Shown in pieces: positions 49,194 to 61,770 of a stretch of 64,000 nucleotides of DNA. The stretch comes from Mesotaenium endlicherianum (lineage: Eukaryota > Streptophyta > Zygnematophyceae > Zygnematales > Mesotaeniaceae), in contig WELA01009451.1 in the NCBI GenBank assembly GCA_009602735.1, forward strand, positions 121,403 through 185,402, read 5' to 3'. The translations under genes were made by a program, and so were the position numbers. Numbering within the stretch: the first letter of the stretch is position 1; each line of letters begins with the position of its first letter. The notes beneath the pieces are model-generated. The model was not told the origin of the DNA. It did not search any database and was given only the letters and a program-made list of their open reading frames with translations.

Positions 49194-50243
49194 TTAACGC
49201 TGGGGTTGGCCATAAGGCCCCTGGGGCGGCCCATAAGGCCCTTGGAAGTTTGCTACCTGAGCAGGTGCTAGCAAAGGCTGCCTCTGTTGGGGGCCTGGGC
49301 CATTAGGTGGCCCCGAAGGGCAAACATAAGATGTGTGGCCTACCATGTGGCAGTGCCAGCAACTCAAGCCATTTCTAAACATCCTCGGAGTGCGGGGGTT
49401 AGCCTTAAACGCATACGGGCTGGCCCGTGGTTTGCGGTTACTAAAATTGAACTCCCTCTCCTCTTCTTTGTCCTTCTTACTCTTAGCCACTTGCTTTTGG
49501 ACCCGGTTTTCCCAATCCTCGCTCTCATCCTTAGTTTGCATGGACTCGACAACCTCATTAATCACAGGCCAGCTATGCAAGTCCGCGGAAATGATTTGCT
49601 TTTGCCGAAAAGTTATCAAAGACAAACCTTCAGTGAGCGCGCATTGGGCCGCTTCAATGTCCGCCTTGTCCAGCGCATCTTGAGCGTTGTGGCACAGCTT
49701 TGCGAGGTCATTCATGACCTTTATTTGGGCGCGGTTGCCCTCAGACAACTTGCCCACACTTGCAACCTCACTTTTCCTCTTGAGCCGCTTGAGCTGCTGC
49801 AGGATGTCCGCCCCTGCTCCCTCGCCATCGTGAGCTCGCAAGACCTTGCTTTGCGCTAATTTGCTCACTGCCTGCTGTAACTTGGCCATTTCAAGATGAG
49901 CAGCGTGCTGCGCAGCTTTGAGCTCAGCCGCTTCCGCCTTGCTGAGCTCGGCCTGCTCGCTTTCGTACTCTTTCAGGAACTCTGCATGTAATTTGGCGAT
50001 TTCGTCAGCAGTAAGCTGGCTCGCTACTCTCGCCCTACCGATGTCGTTAATCTGCTCGCCATTGACCTGCTCGCCATCATTGCGTAAGTCGCTCGGGCCT
50101 CCCTGGCTTCCCTCACCTCTCTCCGTCATCGCTCGTAAGTGAGCAAACACGTCCGCGTCTCGAGTGTTCGCGGATCTATGGTACTCTATCAAGCGATTTT
50201 GTATGCCTGACATAAGATTGCTTGAGTAAGTCTCGGCATGCAA
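49194..50243 (-). CDS. gag: Gag-like protein of the PAT-like element, about 349 aa
   Basis: Starts just inside the right terminal repeat. A long helical, Ala/Glu/Lys-rich region (HAEFLKEYESEQAELSKAEAAEL) likely forms a coiled coil. A helical domain follows, and near the end a CCHC knuckle, CWHCHMVGHTSYVC, with a Gly/Pro/Gln-rich tail. Confidence 0.8.
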   Translation of the reverse strand: MHAETYSSNLMSGIQNRLIEYHRSANTRDADVFAHLRAMTERGEGSQGGPSDLRNDGEQVNGEQINDIGRARVASQLTADEIAKLHAEFLKEYESEQAELSKAEAAELKAAQHAAHLEMAKLQQAVSKLAQSKVLRAHDGEGAGADILQQLKRLKRKSEVASVGKLSEGNRAQIKVMNDLAKLCHNAQDALDKADIEAAQCALTEGLSLITFRQKQIISADLHSWPVINEVVESMQTKDESEDWENRVQKQVAKSKKDKEEEREFNFSNRKPRASPYAFKANPRTPRMFRNGLSCWHCHMVGHTSYVCPSGPPNGPGPQQRQPLLAPAQVANFQGPYGPPQGPYGQPQR

Positions 50244-50252
50244 TGTCTACGC

Positions 50253-50565
50253 GGGTATGTGTAGCAACTACCTTCCTGCTGCAATGAGGCTTCTTTGCGA
50301 CGAGAAGCCTTATGAGGGTTTTGTTTGTCGATGAGACACAATGCGTGTGAAATCGATCAAATTTAAACACTTTGTCAAACTTTGGTTTGCGACATTTCAT
50401 GTCGCAAACCTTCAATTTCATGGAAGATCTTACTATTTTTTGAAATTGAACAAAAGTATATACATGTAATACTGTATACATGTAATATTGATGCAAACGC
50501 AGCGTTTCATGGAAGATCTTACTGTTTTTTTAATTGGAACAAAAGTATATACATGTAATACTGTA
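50253..50565. repeat. Right terminal repeat of the PAT-like element, with hairpin and 89-bp tandem
   Basis: 50253-50418 matches 44238-44402, including the 27-bp hairpin at 50384-50410. Beyond it an 89-bp unit beginning tttcatggaagatcttact recurs at 50416 and 50505, carrying the gtatatacatgtaat words also found at the left end (43795-43831). Confidence 0.88.
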
Positions 50566-50667
50566 TACCCTGGTGGTCACTCACTGCGCAGGGGCATTAC
50601 CTGACATCACTAGTGTCCCAAAAGAGCTTTCTAGCCCTGCCACCTGTCAGTTGCTGGCATTAGGAGT

Positions 50668-51262
50668 TCACATACTCCGCCCACCTTTCGATTTGAAAAG
50701 GGAAGTACTGCTCTCGCACTGGCATTGGATGGTGACAGCTGTTGCGCATCCAAGAGTGAACACACCGTTCATTCTAAGCGGGACTGTGCAGTTCATAATC
50801 TCCAGTCTGCGCAGAGCTGGCAGGCCAGTGACGTCAGCCACCCTCCAGCCGCGCGCCCGCGAGAAGCCCTCTGAGCCTATCACCAGAGATGTGAGCCGCG
50901 TGAGACAGGCCAGGGTTGGCCAGGCCATCCCAACCTTCGTGTGAAGCTCCAGGGAGCGCAGGTTGGGTACCATCGCGATTAGGCTCTGTGGCAAGATCTC
51001 TCAGAAGCTCACCCCAACAATTCAGCCAAGCTTTGTAATCTCCGATTAGGACATGTTTCACGTTGAGATATGTCCTCAGAGTGGCAATAGTGGCTTCAAT
51101 CGTTGCCTGGCGCACGAGCCTCACACGCTGTTAAGTGCCCGAAAGGACCTCCTTCCATCTCTTGCACACGCGCTTCAAATGTATATCTTCCTGTCCACCA
51201 GGTGATGCCACGCGAAGGATGCGCACGAGGACCTCATACGGAATGCTCAAGAACATATCCAT
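50668..51262 (-). pseudogene. F-box/LRR protein, degenerate paralog A
   Basis: From the ATG at 51262: MDMFLSIPYEVLVRILRVAS then CKRWKEVLSGT, an F-box, interrupted by TAA at 51131. The frame continues QRVRLVRQATIEATIATLRTYLNVKHV. After a frame change near 51000 the C-terminal repeats read VPNLRSLELHTKVGMAWPTL, LTRLTSLVIGSEG, and LPALRRLEIMNCTV, ending at 50668. Against paralog B, roughly 190 residues of the LRR middle are missing. Such proteins are substrate receptors of SCF ubiquitin ligases. It ends about 100 bp from the PAT-like element. Confidence 0.7.
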
Positions 51263-54200
51263 GAGGTCTTGTGAGAGAGTCAGAATAACACAGAACCCCT
51301 GCTCATGCAACAGTCACAAGTATGAAGGATGTGAGGATGTATTATGTGAGGCCGACAAGTAAGTCGCACTTTTGTTGGACGATGCTGTCACCAGCCAATG
51401 CTCTTACACTTTGTTCCCTTAGGCATGTTGAATCATGGTCAGATTGGACATCTTGATCCCTCACACACTTTGAGGCCTTTTAAAGGCAACAATAATGAAC
51501 CGCAGCAGACACAGTGGCACAATTGAAAGTTCAGAGCGAGAGCTGCGGGCCAGCCACTCAACTCAACTGACTGTGCATGACTAACTAAAGCAAAAGAAAG
51601 TGCACAGTTTGTCAGTTTGTCCCGAGCACAATAGATTGTAATAAGTCATAAGAACTTTTTACATTTGTTGGATGATTATTATTGATGATAGCTGTTTCGG
51701 TAACAGGATACAATGCTAGGCCCCCACAAACTGGTGGCTAGGCCCAGGAACCAGGTAGAGCCCTTTCTCCTGCATGCTCCAGCATTGACTTACACGAGAG
51801 TGATTATTTTTGTAAAAGAAGACAAAAGTGATGGAGGCACCAAAATGGTGGTGCCAGTTCAAATGCTTGATGAGCCACCACTGAAGGAACTTCAGCTAGT
51901 ACCTGAAATTTACGCAGCAAGACCAATGCTCTTATATGGAGGCATTAAGAAGATAAATAGTAAGATAAGACTCGCTTGAGTACAAATATTGATGAAAAGA
52001 GCCGCATTCATATGAAATTACGAACATTCAATTGTTTTGGACCTGGTATAGCTTCAAGCGTAAGCCCCGTGGAAATATATACAGACAAAGCTAGAACACA
52101 TTTGTCATCAGGTTATTGCAGTCATCCATTGATGCAGCGTGATGACGATTCACATACTTCTAGGTTTTGTTTTTTATACTATTTTGACATGAACCGGCTC
52201 AGGAAAGCACAAAATGCAGCATATAGGGAAAAAACGAGGTCCACACCGGCTTGTAGAGCAGGGAATAATCAAAGGCACATATTTCTCTTTTCAGCCAAAG
52301 TTTATCTTTATGGCATTCTATAGATAGATATAAGCAGCCGCAAGCTGCTATGACATTCCTGTCAGAGTCATTATAGTCATAACCAAAAGATGGTGTTCGT
52401 GTCGAGTGTTACAGTGCGCATGGACTGTAGAAGTGAAACAAATGCTTGTTAAATGCTGAGCCAGGAAGTAGGCAGGCCAATCTGATACGAAGAAGTCCCA
52501 GTAATTGTGGCGATGAAGTTTGGACGAAGTACCCCTCGTACATTCGATTGATTAGCACAATTCCTTGAGCAGTTTGCCCCATCTGAGCATTTCGGTCATA
52601 CCTTTATTCTCCGCGGGGAAGCAAAGAGATTATTTATGTGTGTTCGTCGCGAGGGCCTTTTCCTTGACCTTCTACATCTGTATGTCAGCCAACATTCTGT
52701 TCTCACCACCAGCAATAGAACTTTCAAGCAGTACTGAATTCTTGTGGAGATTGTGGAAGCTTCAAGACGAAGTGTGGCTGATCTGTATACCCATTGCGTG
52801 CGAAATTTTCGTTGGAAGTAAGAATATCGCATTACGTTCGTGTCGTTCAGAAACTGCACTCGCAAAACACATTTTAGACATCCCACGCGGTTGAATCAAC
52901 ATTTGTATCTCATTCTATATTGCTCTGGTTCCCAGTCGAAAGTCTTGCTACAGAAGAGCAAGGCTGTCTCACTTTTTAGCTTACGATCTTTGGGATATAT
53001 GTATGATACATCTGGGAAAGAAAAGACTTATGTCAAAAAGCACCAAGTCCATAACTGATTCATATTCAACCCCACCTTCAAGAATCCAAACTCACTGGTT
53101 TTGGAACAAGACCATAGGCATCAGCTCTGCAATCAGCAAGTACCCTCTGTCTTCAAGTGCAAACTTCATGTATTCCAACCTGCTTCAAAGTCTTGCAAAA
53201 CTCGTCCTCATTAAGGCGGTGTAATGTGGCGTCACAGGCACATGTTAGAAGTTTATATGGTTGGGAAGAGCTTGCTCAGCGAAGGGAAAAGGGCTTGCTC
53301 CCTAAATGCCAAGATGCAGTTTTAGCTACTAGAAGTTGCCTTCCATGTTTACGGCCATGGATGTGAAACAAGAATTTCTTTCAATGGCGCAAAAGCGTGG
53401 TATAAAATTATAAATGGGATTGCAGCACACTGCTTTTTTCTGAGTACTCCCCAATTAGCTCTCAGGCCTATTTAATGCTGTGCAGTACTTAGCAGGGGAG
53501 ATAAGAGGAGAGTCAGAAGGAGAGCTAGAGCTGAAATCAAGGGACCAAGCTGGCTGTTGTTGACAGCCAAAGCTCCACTCCATCATTCACTTGCTCAGTA
53601 AAGCTCTCCCACCCAATCCCCCCTCCGCAATCCTCTGCCTTCTGTAAGAAAGTTTCCACATGGGATTGCGCAATCAACGGCCTGCTCATGTGTATTAGCA
53701 AGAGTATAGGACAACGACAAGCCCTACTGGCTCCTTGAGCTCCATAAGAAGTGTGCGACGCCATCAGAAGCACGGCATGATGATGATCCCTACAGCACGC
53801 AGCGAGCAGAGTGGAGCAGACCAGGTGAGGATGGATGATGAACAGATCAAAAGCCTGCACCTTAGATTCAAAAGTCTCGGCCATAGAAGAGCTCTTTCTT
53901 TATGCAGCACCCGTCTTGTTTCATACTTCTTGTGGTGTGATATTTTCATTTGTGCAAAGTGAGTATGAAAGAAGGCGTGTCTCAAGTCCAGGCAACTACT
54001 ATTGATCATGTACAGGAGGCACTTGTCTCAATACCTTGTTAAAGTATGTAACCAGGGCTCTGAGCTTCAGGTTACTGACTTAGTGAAGGAAGGAATTGTT
54101 GTGAGAAACAAGGCAAACCCAACATTACTCTTAATTGTCAAGCAGTTTCTTCTCCGGTCTGCCTACTACATAAAAATCGAATTTTGAAGGGACTTGATGA

Positions 54201-54401
54201 CAAGGGAAGGTCAAAGAGACTTGATGACAAAGTAAATGACATCTACTAAATGTCACGCGGAATACATTGCTGTCTAGCCTGAGAGATTAATCAGTTGGCA
54301 TCATAAGCACATCTAAACTCAACGGGTTCATGTTCCCTTATTGACAAGTCTATGGCTGCTCTTTGCAGAATCAGAGAGTCAACGATGTACCTGATTGAGA
54401 C
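51263..54401. other. Stretch between the two F-box/LRR paralogs, no gene recognised
   Basis: Open frames at 51713-51979 and 52565-52894 show no family signal. A segment near 52020-52160 (attgttttggacctggtat ... atgcagcgtgatga) resembles one near 57085-57140 (gttgttatggaccaggcca ... acacagcgtgata), which hints at a dispersed repeat or shared untranslated sequence. Confidence 0.4.
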
Positions 54402-55762
54402 ATGGACCAGACCTTGAGAACTCCCAATGACATTCTGCTGCCCATTCTGCGCTAGGCATCTCCCTGGGGACAACAAGATGACGCCTTGAGGCTTGTGTGT
54501 AAGAGATGGAAGAAGCTCCTCTGCGATTCCTATGAGCGCGTGCGCCTTTCACAGCTGGCACCTAGTGTAGACGCCACTCTCCGCACACTGCGCACATATC
54601 AGAATGTCAGACATGTCAAGTTTGAAGGGGGACTTTTGGAAGGAAGTGAGGAGGGTGAGCTCCTGAAAAAGCTTGTCGGGGAGGAGGGAATGCCTCTTTT
54701 AAATTCCTTTCACCTGGAGTTGGGTTAGGTGGGCGGATTTCACAACCTCACATACTTTCTTGCCAGGAGGACTAGCATTCAGACCTTGCAGCTCAGCTTC
54801 GGCTTCAGTTGGACCGGGAAGGACACCTGAGGGGAACTTCACGCCCACCTGGAGGCTCTGGACTTTGGGAGTATTCCTAGTCTCGAGCGCCTCACCTTCG
54901 ACTACGAACATATGTACAGCTACTTGGACATGACGATGTGGCCCAACTCCGGATGCAGCGTCCCTGTGAGCAGGACACTTCTCACTCGTCAGCAGCAACA
55001 GGGGGATCATCTTGCCAAGCTGAAGACGTTCCACCTGAAGCTTCCGGAAACCGCCCAGTTGCACGAGCTACCCCCGTGGCTGGAGGAGCTTCACGCATTC
55101 TCAACCTTGGAACTGGAGCAGTACTTCAAAATCCCCATCTCCGACTGCTTCCTACTCCATTCTCTGGCAACCATGAGCACTCTGCAGGAGATTACCCTGC
55201 ATGGTGATCACGGGGGTGTTACCGCAAATCAGCTGGCCACTTTGGCAGAGCTGCCCTTACTGAGGAGGTTAAACCTGTTTTTTAGAAACAGTGATATGCT
55301 GGGGATGTCCCACCCCTTCCCTCGCCTTGAGGAGCTTGGGCTCTCGCTCCCAGTGTGCTTCTTCTTAAACCAATCAAACCCTCTCCCTCGCAACTTCTTT
55401 GCCTTTACACCAAACTTGCTTGCACTCAGGCTCGAGTCCAGCAAGGAGGTGACGTGGCCCACCCTGGCCTGGCTTAAGCAGCTCACCTCTTTGGTAGTTA
55501 AGGTGTACGATTGTGATGAGCAACAGGGTGAGCAGTTGGTTTCTTGTTGCAATGTGAGCGGCTGGTTTCTTGTTGCAATGTGAGCGGCCTGCCAGCTCTC
55601 CAGAATTTGAAGCTGAGACGGTGCCGGCTGCTACTTGAAGTGAAGGGCCTCTTTGATCCCAGTAGTGCAATCTCTGTCACCTGCTACTGCCGCTGCAAAG
55701 ATCCAGAGTCCCTTGTCAAGATCGCAACTTATTTGGAGTATGCGAGGTCTGGATGCATGTAA
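54402..55762 (+). pseudogene. F-box/LRR protein, degenerate paralog B
   Basis: From the ATG at 54402: MDQTLRTPNDILLPILR, then LRLVCKRWKKLLCDSYERVRL, an F-box. LRR-type repeats follow (SLERLTFDYEHMYSYL, LAKLKTFHLKLP, LPLLRRLNLFF, FPRLEELGLSL, LTSLVVKVYD, LPALQNLKLRRCRL) up to TAA near 55762. The frame is constant from 54402 to 55583 but carries TAG at 54453, TAG at 54726 and TGA near 54828. A 26-bp tandem duplication (55537-55562 and 55563-55588) then shifts the frame. Identity with paralog A is clear at both ends (WPTLA.L..LTSLV; SGLPAL..L). Four separate lesions make a working gene unlikely. Confidence 0.75.
55537..55588 (+). repeat. 26-bp tandem duplication within paralog B
   Basis: The unit beginning tggtttcttgttgcaatgtg occurs twice back to back. 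As 26 is not a multiple of three, it shifts the reading frame of the F-box/LRR sequence near its end. Confidence 0.92.
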
Positions 55763-57457
55763 TGAATCAGTATATTAGTGGATATAATATTCATTTAAAT
55801 CTAATAGTTAATTAAGTTCAGCCTGCTGAACTTTAGTTCATAATCAGTCTGCTGGACTTTACATAATTATCAGTTTAATGACTCGGCCGAAAGCAGCAGG
55901 CTGAAGTCAACTTAAGTCAGCTTGCTGACACATTCTTTGACAGCCAGCTGACTTCCGTGCTCGGTAGCAGCGAACTGCCTTGATATGCATCTAAGTACGA
56001 CCTGCTAGATGAATGGCCAGATGACATCCCCATGATGGATGGCTATTCGGGATGATGGGAGATGGCGGTGGATTTGGTTAACCGAGGTCCTACCAACGTG
56101 GTTAACTCCCGGGTAGGCGGTGCCATCGCACTGACCGTTGAACAGTAAACTCATTCCATGTACATATGCTAGGCATTGCTCTCGAGTTCGGCATTCGGAA
56201 ACGAGGCCAACTCTCTTGTACAGCTTACTGAGAGAACTCTGAATCCAAGGCGAGAAGCCATTGATACGCACTGTCTTCTAACCTTGCTTATGTATGAGTT
56301 TACTGATTTGCATCATTGATGCTAGTTTACTCGCATTTGACTTACGAGTATTATTCCCTGCTAGTGTATTGTCCTTTGCCGTTTAACTAGTTAACGGAAA
56401 TACCATAAGATTACTTGCTGATATAAAGATCTTTATTAATTGTTAATCGCCTATTTGGTAAGTCGATTCATTTCAATGCACCCGCCTGACACGTGGCAGC
56501 GCTAAGCAGGTGTTTTGACTTCCGAGGGAACTAGAGGAGGTCAACTAGCGCAAAAAGAAGCCACAGGGTGAGCAGCCACCAGAGGTGCATGTCGCATGGT
56601 GCCGTGAGGATGGGGTGGAGCGAACAACAAGATACGATCCTGTTGCGCGAAGGCACCTCTTATATGCCAATCAGGGGTGAACAAGGGTGGTGAACTGTAG
56701 ATGGATCATGGAAGATCTAGCAAAGGAGGGGGCGTAAGGGCGGGAGCAATTATCTACAAAATATTGTTTTGACTCTCAAAGGGAGCTATGGCTGGAGAGC
56801 CTGAGTTTAGGTGCAATGTATCATCAGATTTTGAGGTGACAGAGATAATGGCTAGAAGTTTACAATGCTTTTAACTTTCAAAATGGGCCACTTTGGTGCC
56901 TGCAGAGAGACTGTTACCGCTTGCTGAGATGCATTTTTCAATGGTCAGCCCTTGTTTCTCCTAGCTGCTCCTTTGTGCGCTAGTACGTGTGCATGTGTAA
57001 GGCAGCTTCATGTTCACATTGAGTTCGGTGTAGAATAGTAGAACCTTTTGAGTTCATATATTTAGGCAAAACTTATATGTTCAGTTGTTATGGACCAGGC
57101 CATTATTGCTAAAAGCCAGATGACACAGCGTGATACATTGATATTGTCCACACTAACATATAATTTGGAATGTGCAAGTAAAGGCAAGGTCTCATTGCAA
57201 CTACTAAAGTATGATTTGGCCTAATTCATGCATATTTTGTGTCATATATTTCCAATATACGCAATTGATGCTATTGTTCAACAGTTTGTGAAGAGTGCGT
57301 GCTTGGCCTACCTACCTATTTTGAGCTCATGGACAATCCAGAGAGAGAAAAAACTCAAGGACATTTCTGGTGTGTTTTTTGGTCCAAGTTGTTGTTCATT
57401 TATTGTGACTAATCTTTCAAGTCGAGATGCAAGAGACAGGGGGTAATAAAGAACGGG

Positions 57458-57460
<3 letters not shown>
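55763..57460. other. AT-rich stretch without gene
   Basis: No coding signal on either strand. A run of cagctgact/tcagcctgctgaa words at 55815-55960 is weakly repetitive. Confidence 0.45.
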
Positions 57461-57508
<48 letters not shown>

Positions 57509-57509
57509 N

Positions 57510-57541
<32 letters not shown>
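57461..57541 (+). repeat. (AG)n microsatellite with one N
   Basis: About 40 AG units, interrupted by a single unresolved base at 57509. Confidence 0.97.
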
Positions 57542-57545
<4 letters not shown>

Positions 57546-58775
57546 GAAGCAGAAACCTCACCAGGCAGTGCAGGCAAGGTCCGGCAAGACCCATGAGGTG
57601 CAACTCCATTTACAAGCCCAGCTCCTTGACGCCAAGTTCTTTGGCGTGGAAATGTAGTGCAAGCTCGTGCACGCTGCTCGTGGCCGTCGCCAGGGAGCTT
57701 CCGCAACCTGGGGAAGAGGAGAAAACGTGGGGGAAGAAGAGCTGGGTGTATTGATGTGTGAAGATTGCCACAGGAGCAAGAGGGTCGAGCGGACCATCAA
57801 ATGAAACTGAGCAACAAGGCCCCTGGCATGCACGCAGCACCGAGCTTAGGACAATACGCAATGAGGAAGCCACATACTATTCAGCACATGGAACATGACA
57901 CATCTCTACAAGTGCACACTGCACAGCCACGTCCGCAGCTGTAATTGTGGTAGCCACCAACGAGAGAACAGCGGAGTTGCACAAATGAGCAACAGAAACC
58001 CGAGCAGGAACCTTCGGGTGTTCCTTGTGTACTTTACGTATACCATGCAGTGAGCTGCCAGCATACAATGATTACAATCAGCTCCACCCCTCAGAAACCC
58101 TCCCCCATCGTCTCTCCTCGCTCTGTCCAGCCCCCCCCCAATCGGCCCCCCCTTCTTGACCTCATTGACGTGAAGTTGATAGTGAGGCTGCTAACTGTGA
58201 AATACTCAAACTTGCCCCCAAGGAAATAGGTAGAAGACTATTCTTCTTCAGCAAGTGTCATGTCTACAAAGGAGTCCTAGAAGGAGACACTAAAACATCT
58301 ATACGGCGTAAGTTGGGCAGCAGTTCTGACGGGAGGGCAAGCACGAGGGCAAAGCACAAGGGCGGGCGGGGAGGATGCGGGGCATGCTCAATGGTGGTGT
58401 TAGCAATCGAGGAGTGGGCGAGCTGAAAGGTTTAGGCACAGCACGCGCACCTGGCGTCTGGGCATCCAGGGGGGGATGCAAAAAATCGTAACCCATTCAC
58501 TCGCGTACTGCAGGCCCTTGAAGCGCTCGCCTGCCCCCACGGGGCTGAGGTGGTGGCAGGTGGCACTGCAAGCGGCCACAAGGCAAGAAAGGGCATGTGA
58601 ACAACCATGCCTGAACACAAACACCAGCAGAGCGCAGGGTGTGTGTCCACGCGACAGAGTGCCAGTGCTTGCAACCCAAAGATGTCATAATTGGTGTCTT
58701 ATTCTTGGACGGAGGGAACACGATTATTCCATGGAGAAGCCAGAGAGGAGTGGGGAATGGTCGACGGTGGTCCCC
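57542..58775. other. Stretch between two simple repeats, no gene recognised
   Basis: Minus-strand frames near 58460-58640 (ACSATCHHLSPVGAGERFKG) and 57600-57700 look less repetitive than their surroundings but match no family I know. Confidence 0.35.
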
Positions 58776-59690
<915 letters not shown>

Positions 59691-59698
59691 TCATAAAC
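59691..59698. repeat. Target-site duplication, left
   Basis: TCATAAAC, repeated exactly at 63930-63937 after the other end of the hAT element. Confidence 0.88.
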
Positions 59699-59716
59699 CA
59701 GGGTTACGCCGTACGC
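59699..59716 (+). repeat. Left terminal inverted repeat of the hAT element
   Basis: CAGGGTTACGCCGTACGC, identical over 18 bp to the reverse complement of 63912-63929. Confidence 0.92.
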
Positions 59717-60484
59717 CGTACTGGCCGACCCTCGTACGCTTAATTAAGCGTATTGAACGAGTACGCACGTACTAAGCGAACGAAGTAAAATTCACGCGTG
59801 CGCCGCCCGGATACGGTTCGGCGCGATTGACGCCTTCACTATCGGATTGTTTAGCTTTGGGAGTCAGAATAATCGCGTCGAAATTGTGAAAACTTCCTAA
59901 ATTTGCACGCCAAAGTTTTTTGCGTTTGCCGACATTGTTTGCAACTGCTTCTGTGCACATACGAAACCCCTTTGAGACTAGGTCTGAGGCCGCCTCCTAG
60001 TGAGGCCATTTTCCTCATTCGTTTCATTATTATTCATTTGGTAAGTTCGCTACCTTCGGTTACCCATTCGCTCTAGCATTGTCTTGCTTGCATTTTGATT
60101 GGGTCGTTGTTAGTCATCAAATCAATCCGTTTTGGGGGTTTATCCGGAGTTATTTCATGTTTATTAAAATGCTCACTGTTTTTTATGTCTCTATATGTAG
60201 GTCCCGAAGCTAAGAAGTAGCTGAAGATTTCTTGCTGCAGATGTATTACATTGCTTGTCAACACCTGCAGCAGCAAGTGAGATTCCCCCCCGCTCCATCT
60301 CTCCCGTTCTTTGTGTATTTGAATGCAAATTGGAGATATCATTGAATGTGCTAGGTTGCAAATGTGACTCCTATTCTCTTTCATGGAACTTTCAGAAGGC
60401 GTGCTATTGCCCAGCTTCACCAGCTGGGCCACAGGATGCTCTTGCTGCTGCCCTGCACGCTTTGGAGGCCTGGAGCACGTGGGT

Positions 60485-61770
60485 GGCTGTCCAGAGAGGG
60501 AGAGGGAAGGAGGGAGAGAGGGAGGGAGGGAGGGAGGGACGGCGGGGAGGGGGAGGGGGAGGGGGAGGAGAAGGCGGGAGGGAGGGAGGGAGGCTTGGGG
60601 CTGGTCGACTCGATGCTGACAGGTCGCCGCGGGCCCATTGGGGATGGGAGCGAGAGTGGGCGACGCTGCTGCAGCCATGGGAGGTTTGGGCAGCTTCGGG
60701 TTTTGGGCCGTCTGGAGCCTTCTGGCGCAGCGGCTCTGCTCATTTGTTCCCTGACAAAGTCGGGGGCAGGGGGAGGGAGGCAAGGGGGAGTGCGGAAGAG
60801 AGCATGGAGGGGGAGGGTGGGAGGGGTTAAAGCGGGGCAGGGAGCCAGGGGTGGACGGAGAGAGCGAAAAGCTTGGGAAGGGGGAGGAAACATGGAGAGA
60901 GGTAGAAAGATAAAGAGGGAGCAAGGGTGGGAAGAAATGAGGGAGGGAGGAGCGAGGGAGCGAGGGAGGCTGCAAGGGAAGGAGGTAGCAAGGGAGGGAG
61001 TAATAATGAGCGAGAGTTAGGGGAGGGAGGCCAAGTGGGGAAGGGTTGTAGAGGGGTTGAGAATGGGGATAGGATGACTGGGACGGAGGGTGGGTGGGAG
61101 GGTGGGGAAAGGGAAGAGACAGCACGGGGCAGCAAGAGACCAAAGGAGAGAGGAAAGGAAACGGAAGGAGAGAAAGAGTTTGCGGGAGGGAGGGGAAGAG
61201 AGCACATTAGAGAGGGTGGCAGGGAAAGGAGCAAGGGAGGAGGGTGGTGCAGCAAGAAAGTGGTTAAGGGAGGGAAGGACAGAGAGAGGGGAGGAGAGGG
61301 TGAATAGAAGAGGGAGGGAAAGAGGCAAGTAGGCAGTGCGATAGAGAGGGAAAGAGAGTGGAATGGAGGAGGGAGGGAGGGAGGGGTTAGAGAGAGAGAA
61401 GGGCGTGCAAGTCATTGATTGTGTGCACGCACGCGCACACACACACACATGCGTGCACACACACACAGAGAGAGAGAGGGGGGGGGAGGGGCAGGTGGAG
61501 GGGGAGGCTGTTCAATCAAGCGAGGAATGGAGAGAAAAGGGGAGGGAGAGAAGGAGCTATTGAGCAAGGGAGGTATGGGGGAACAGCGAGGGAGCGAGCG
61601 AGGACGCAAGGGTGGGTGGGAGGGAGGGAGGGAGGAAGACAGAATGCAAGGAGGGGAGCAAGGAGGGCGGGAGGGATTGAGGGTGGCAGCTAGGGAGGGA
61701 GGGTTGGTGGGAGGGAAAGAGTAAGCAAGGGAGGGAGCGAGGGAGGGAGGGCTGGCCGCCTGCTAGAGAG
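60485..61770 (+). repeat. GGGA/GGAGGGA-rich block inside the hAT element
   Basis: About 1.3 kb of degenerate GGGA, GGAG and GGAGGGAGG repeats, with a CA/GA microsatellite near 61430-61490. It creates long Pro/Ser-rich frames on the minus strand and Gly/Arg/Glu-rich frames on the plus strand, none with gene signal. Confidence 0.9.

Larger units (their letters stand above)
43795..50565 (-). mobile_element. PAT/DIRS-like tyrosine-recombinase retroelement, broken (fossil)
   Basis: Right to left: gag-like (about 49200-50240, with CWHCHMVGHTSYVC), RT (about 47300-47960), RNase H of the DIRS type (about 46200-47200) and tyrosine recombinase (about 45160-46150, with THSLRKGAATAAANLG). There is no integrase. 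Split direct repeats mark the ends: a repeat segment precedes gag at 50253-50418 and returns in the tandem repeats at 43831-45058. This A1 / B-A-B layout is that of PAT-like elements such as Volvox Kangaroo. The coding part is broken in roughly seven places. The two full terminal units are almost identical, so the ends look young or recently homogenised. Confidence 0.88.

Noticed and set aside
51713-51979. An 88-codon plus-strand frame with protein-like composition
   Set aside because: No recognised family, no splice sites, and the flanks are AT-rich non-coding DNA; too short to support as a gene.
60073-61143. Long minus-strand open frame of 356 codons
   Set aside because: It is the complement of a GGGA-rich repeat and is almost pure Pro/Ser/Leu; no domain or splice logic.
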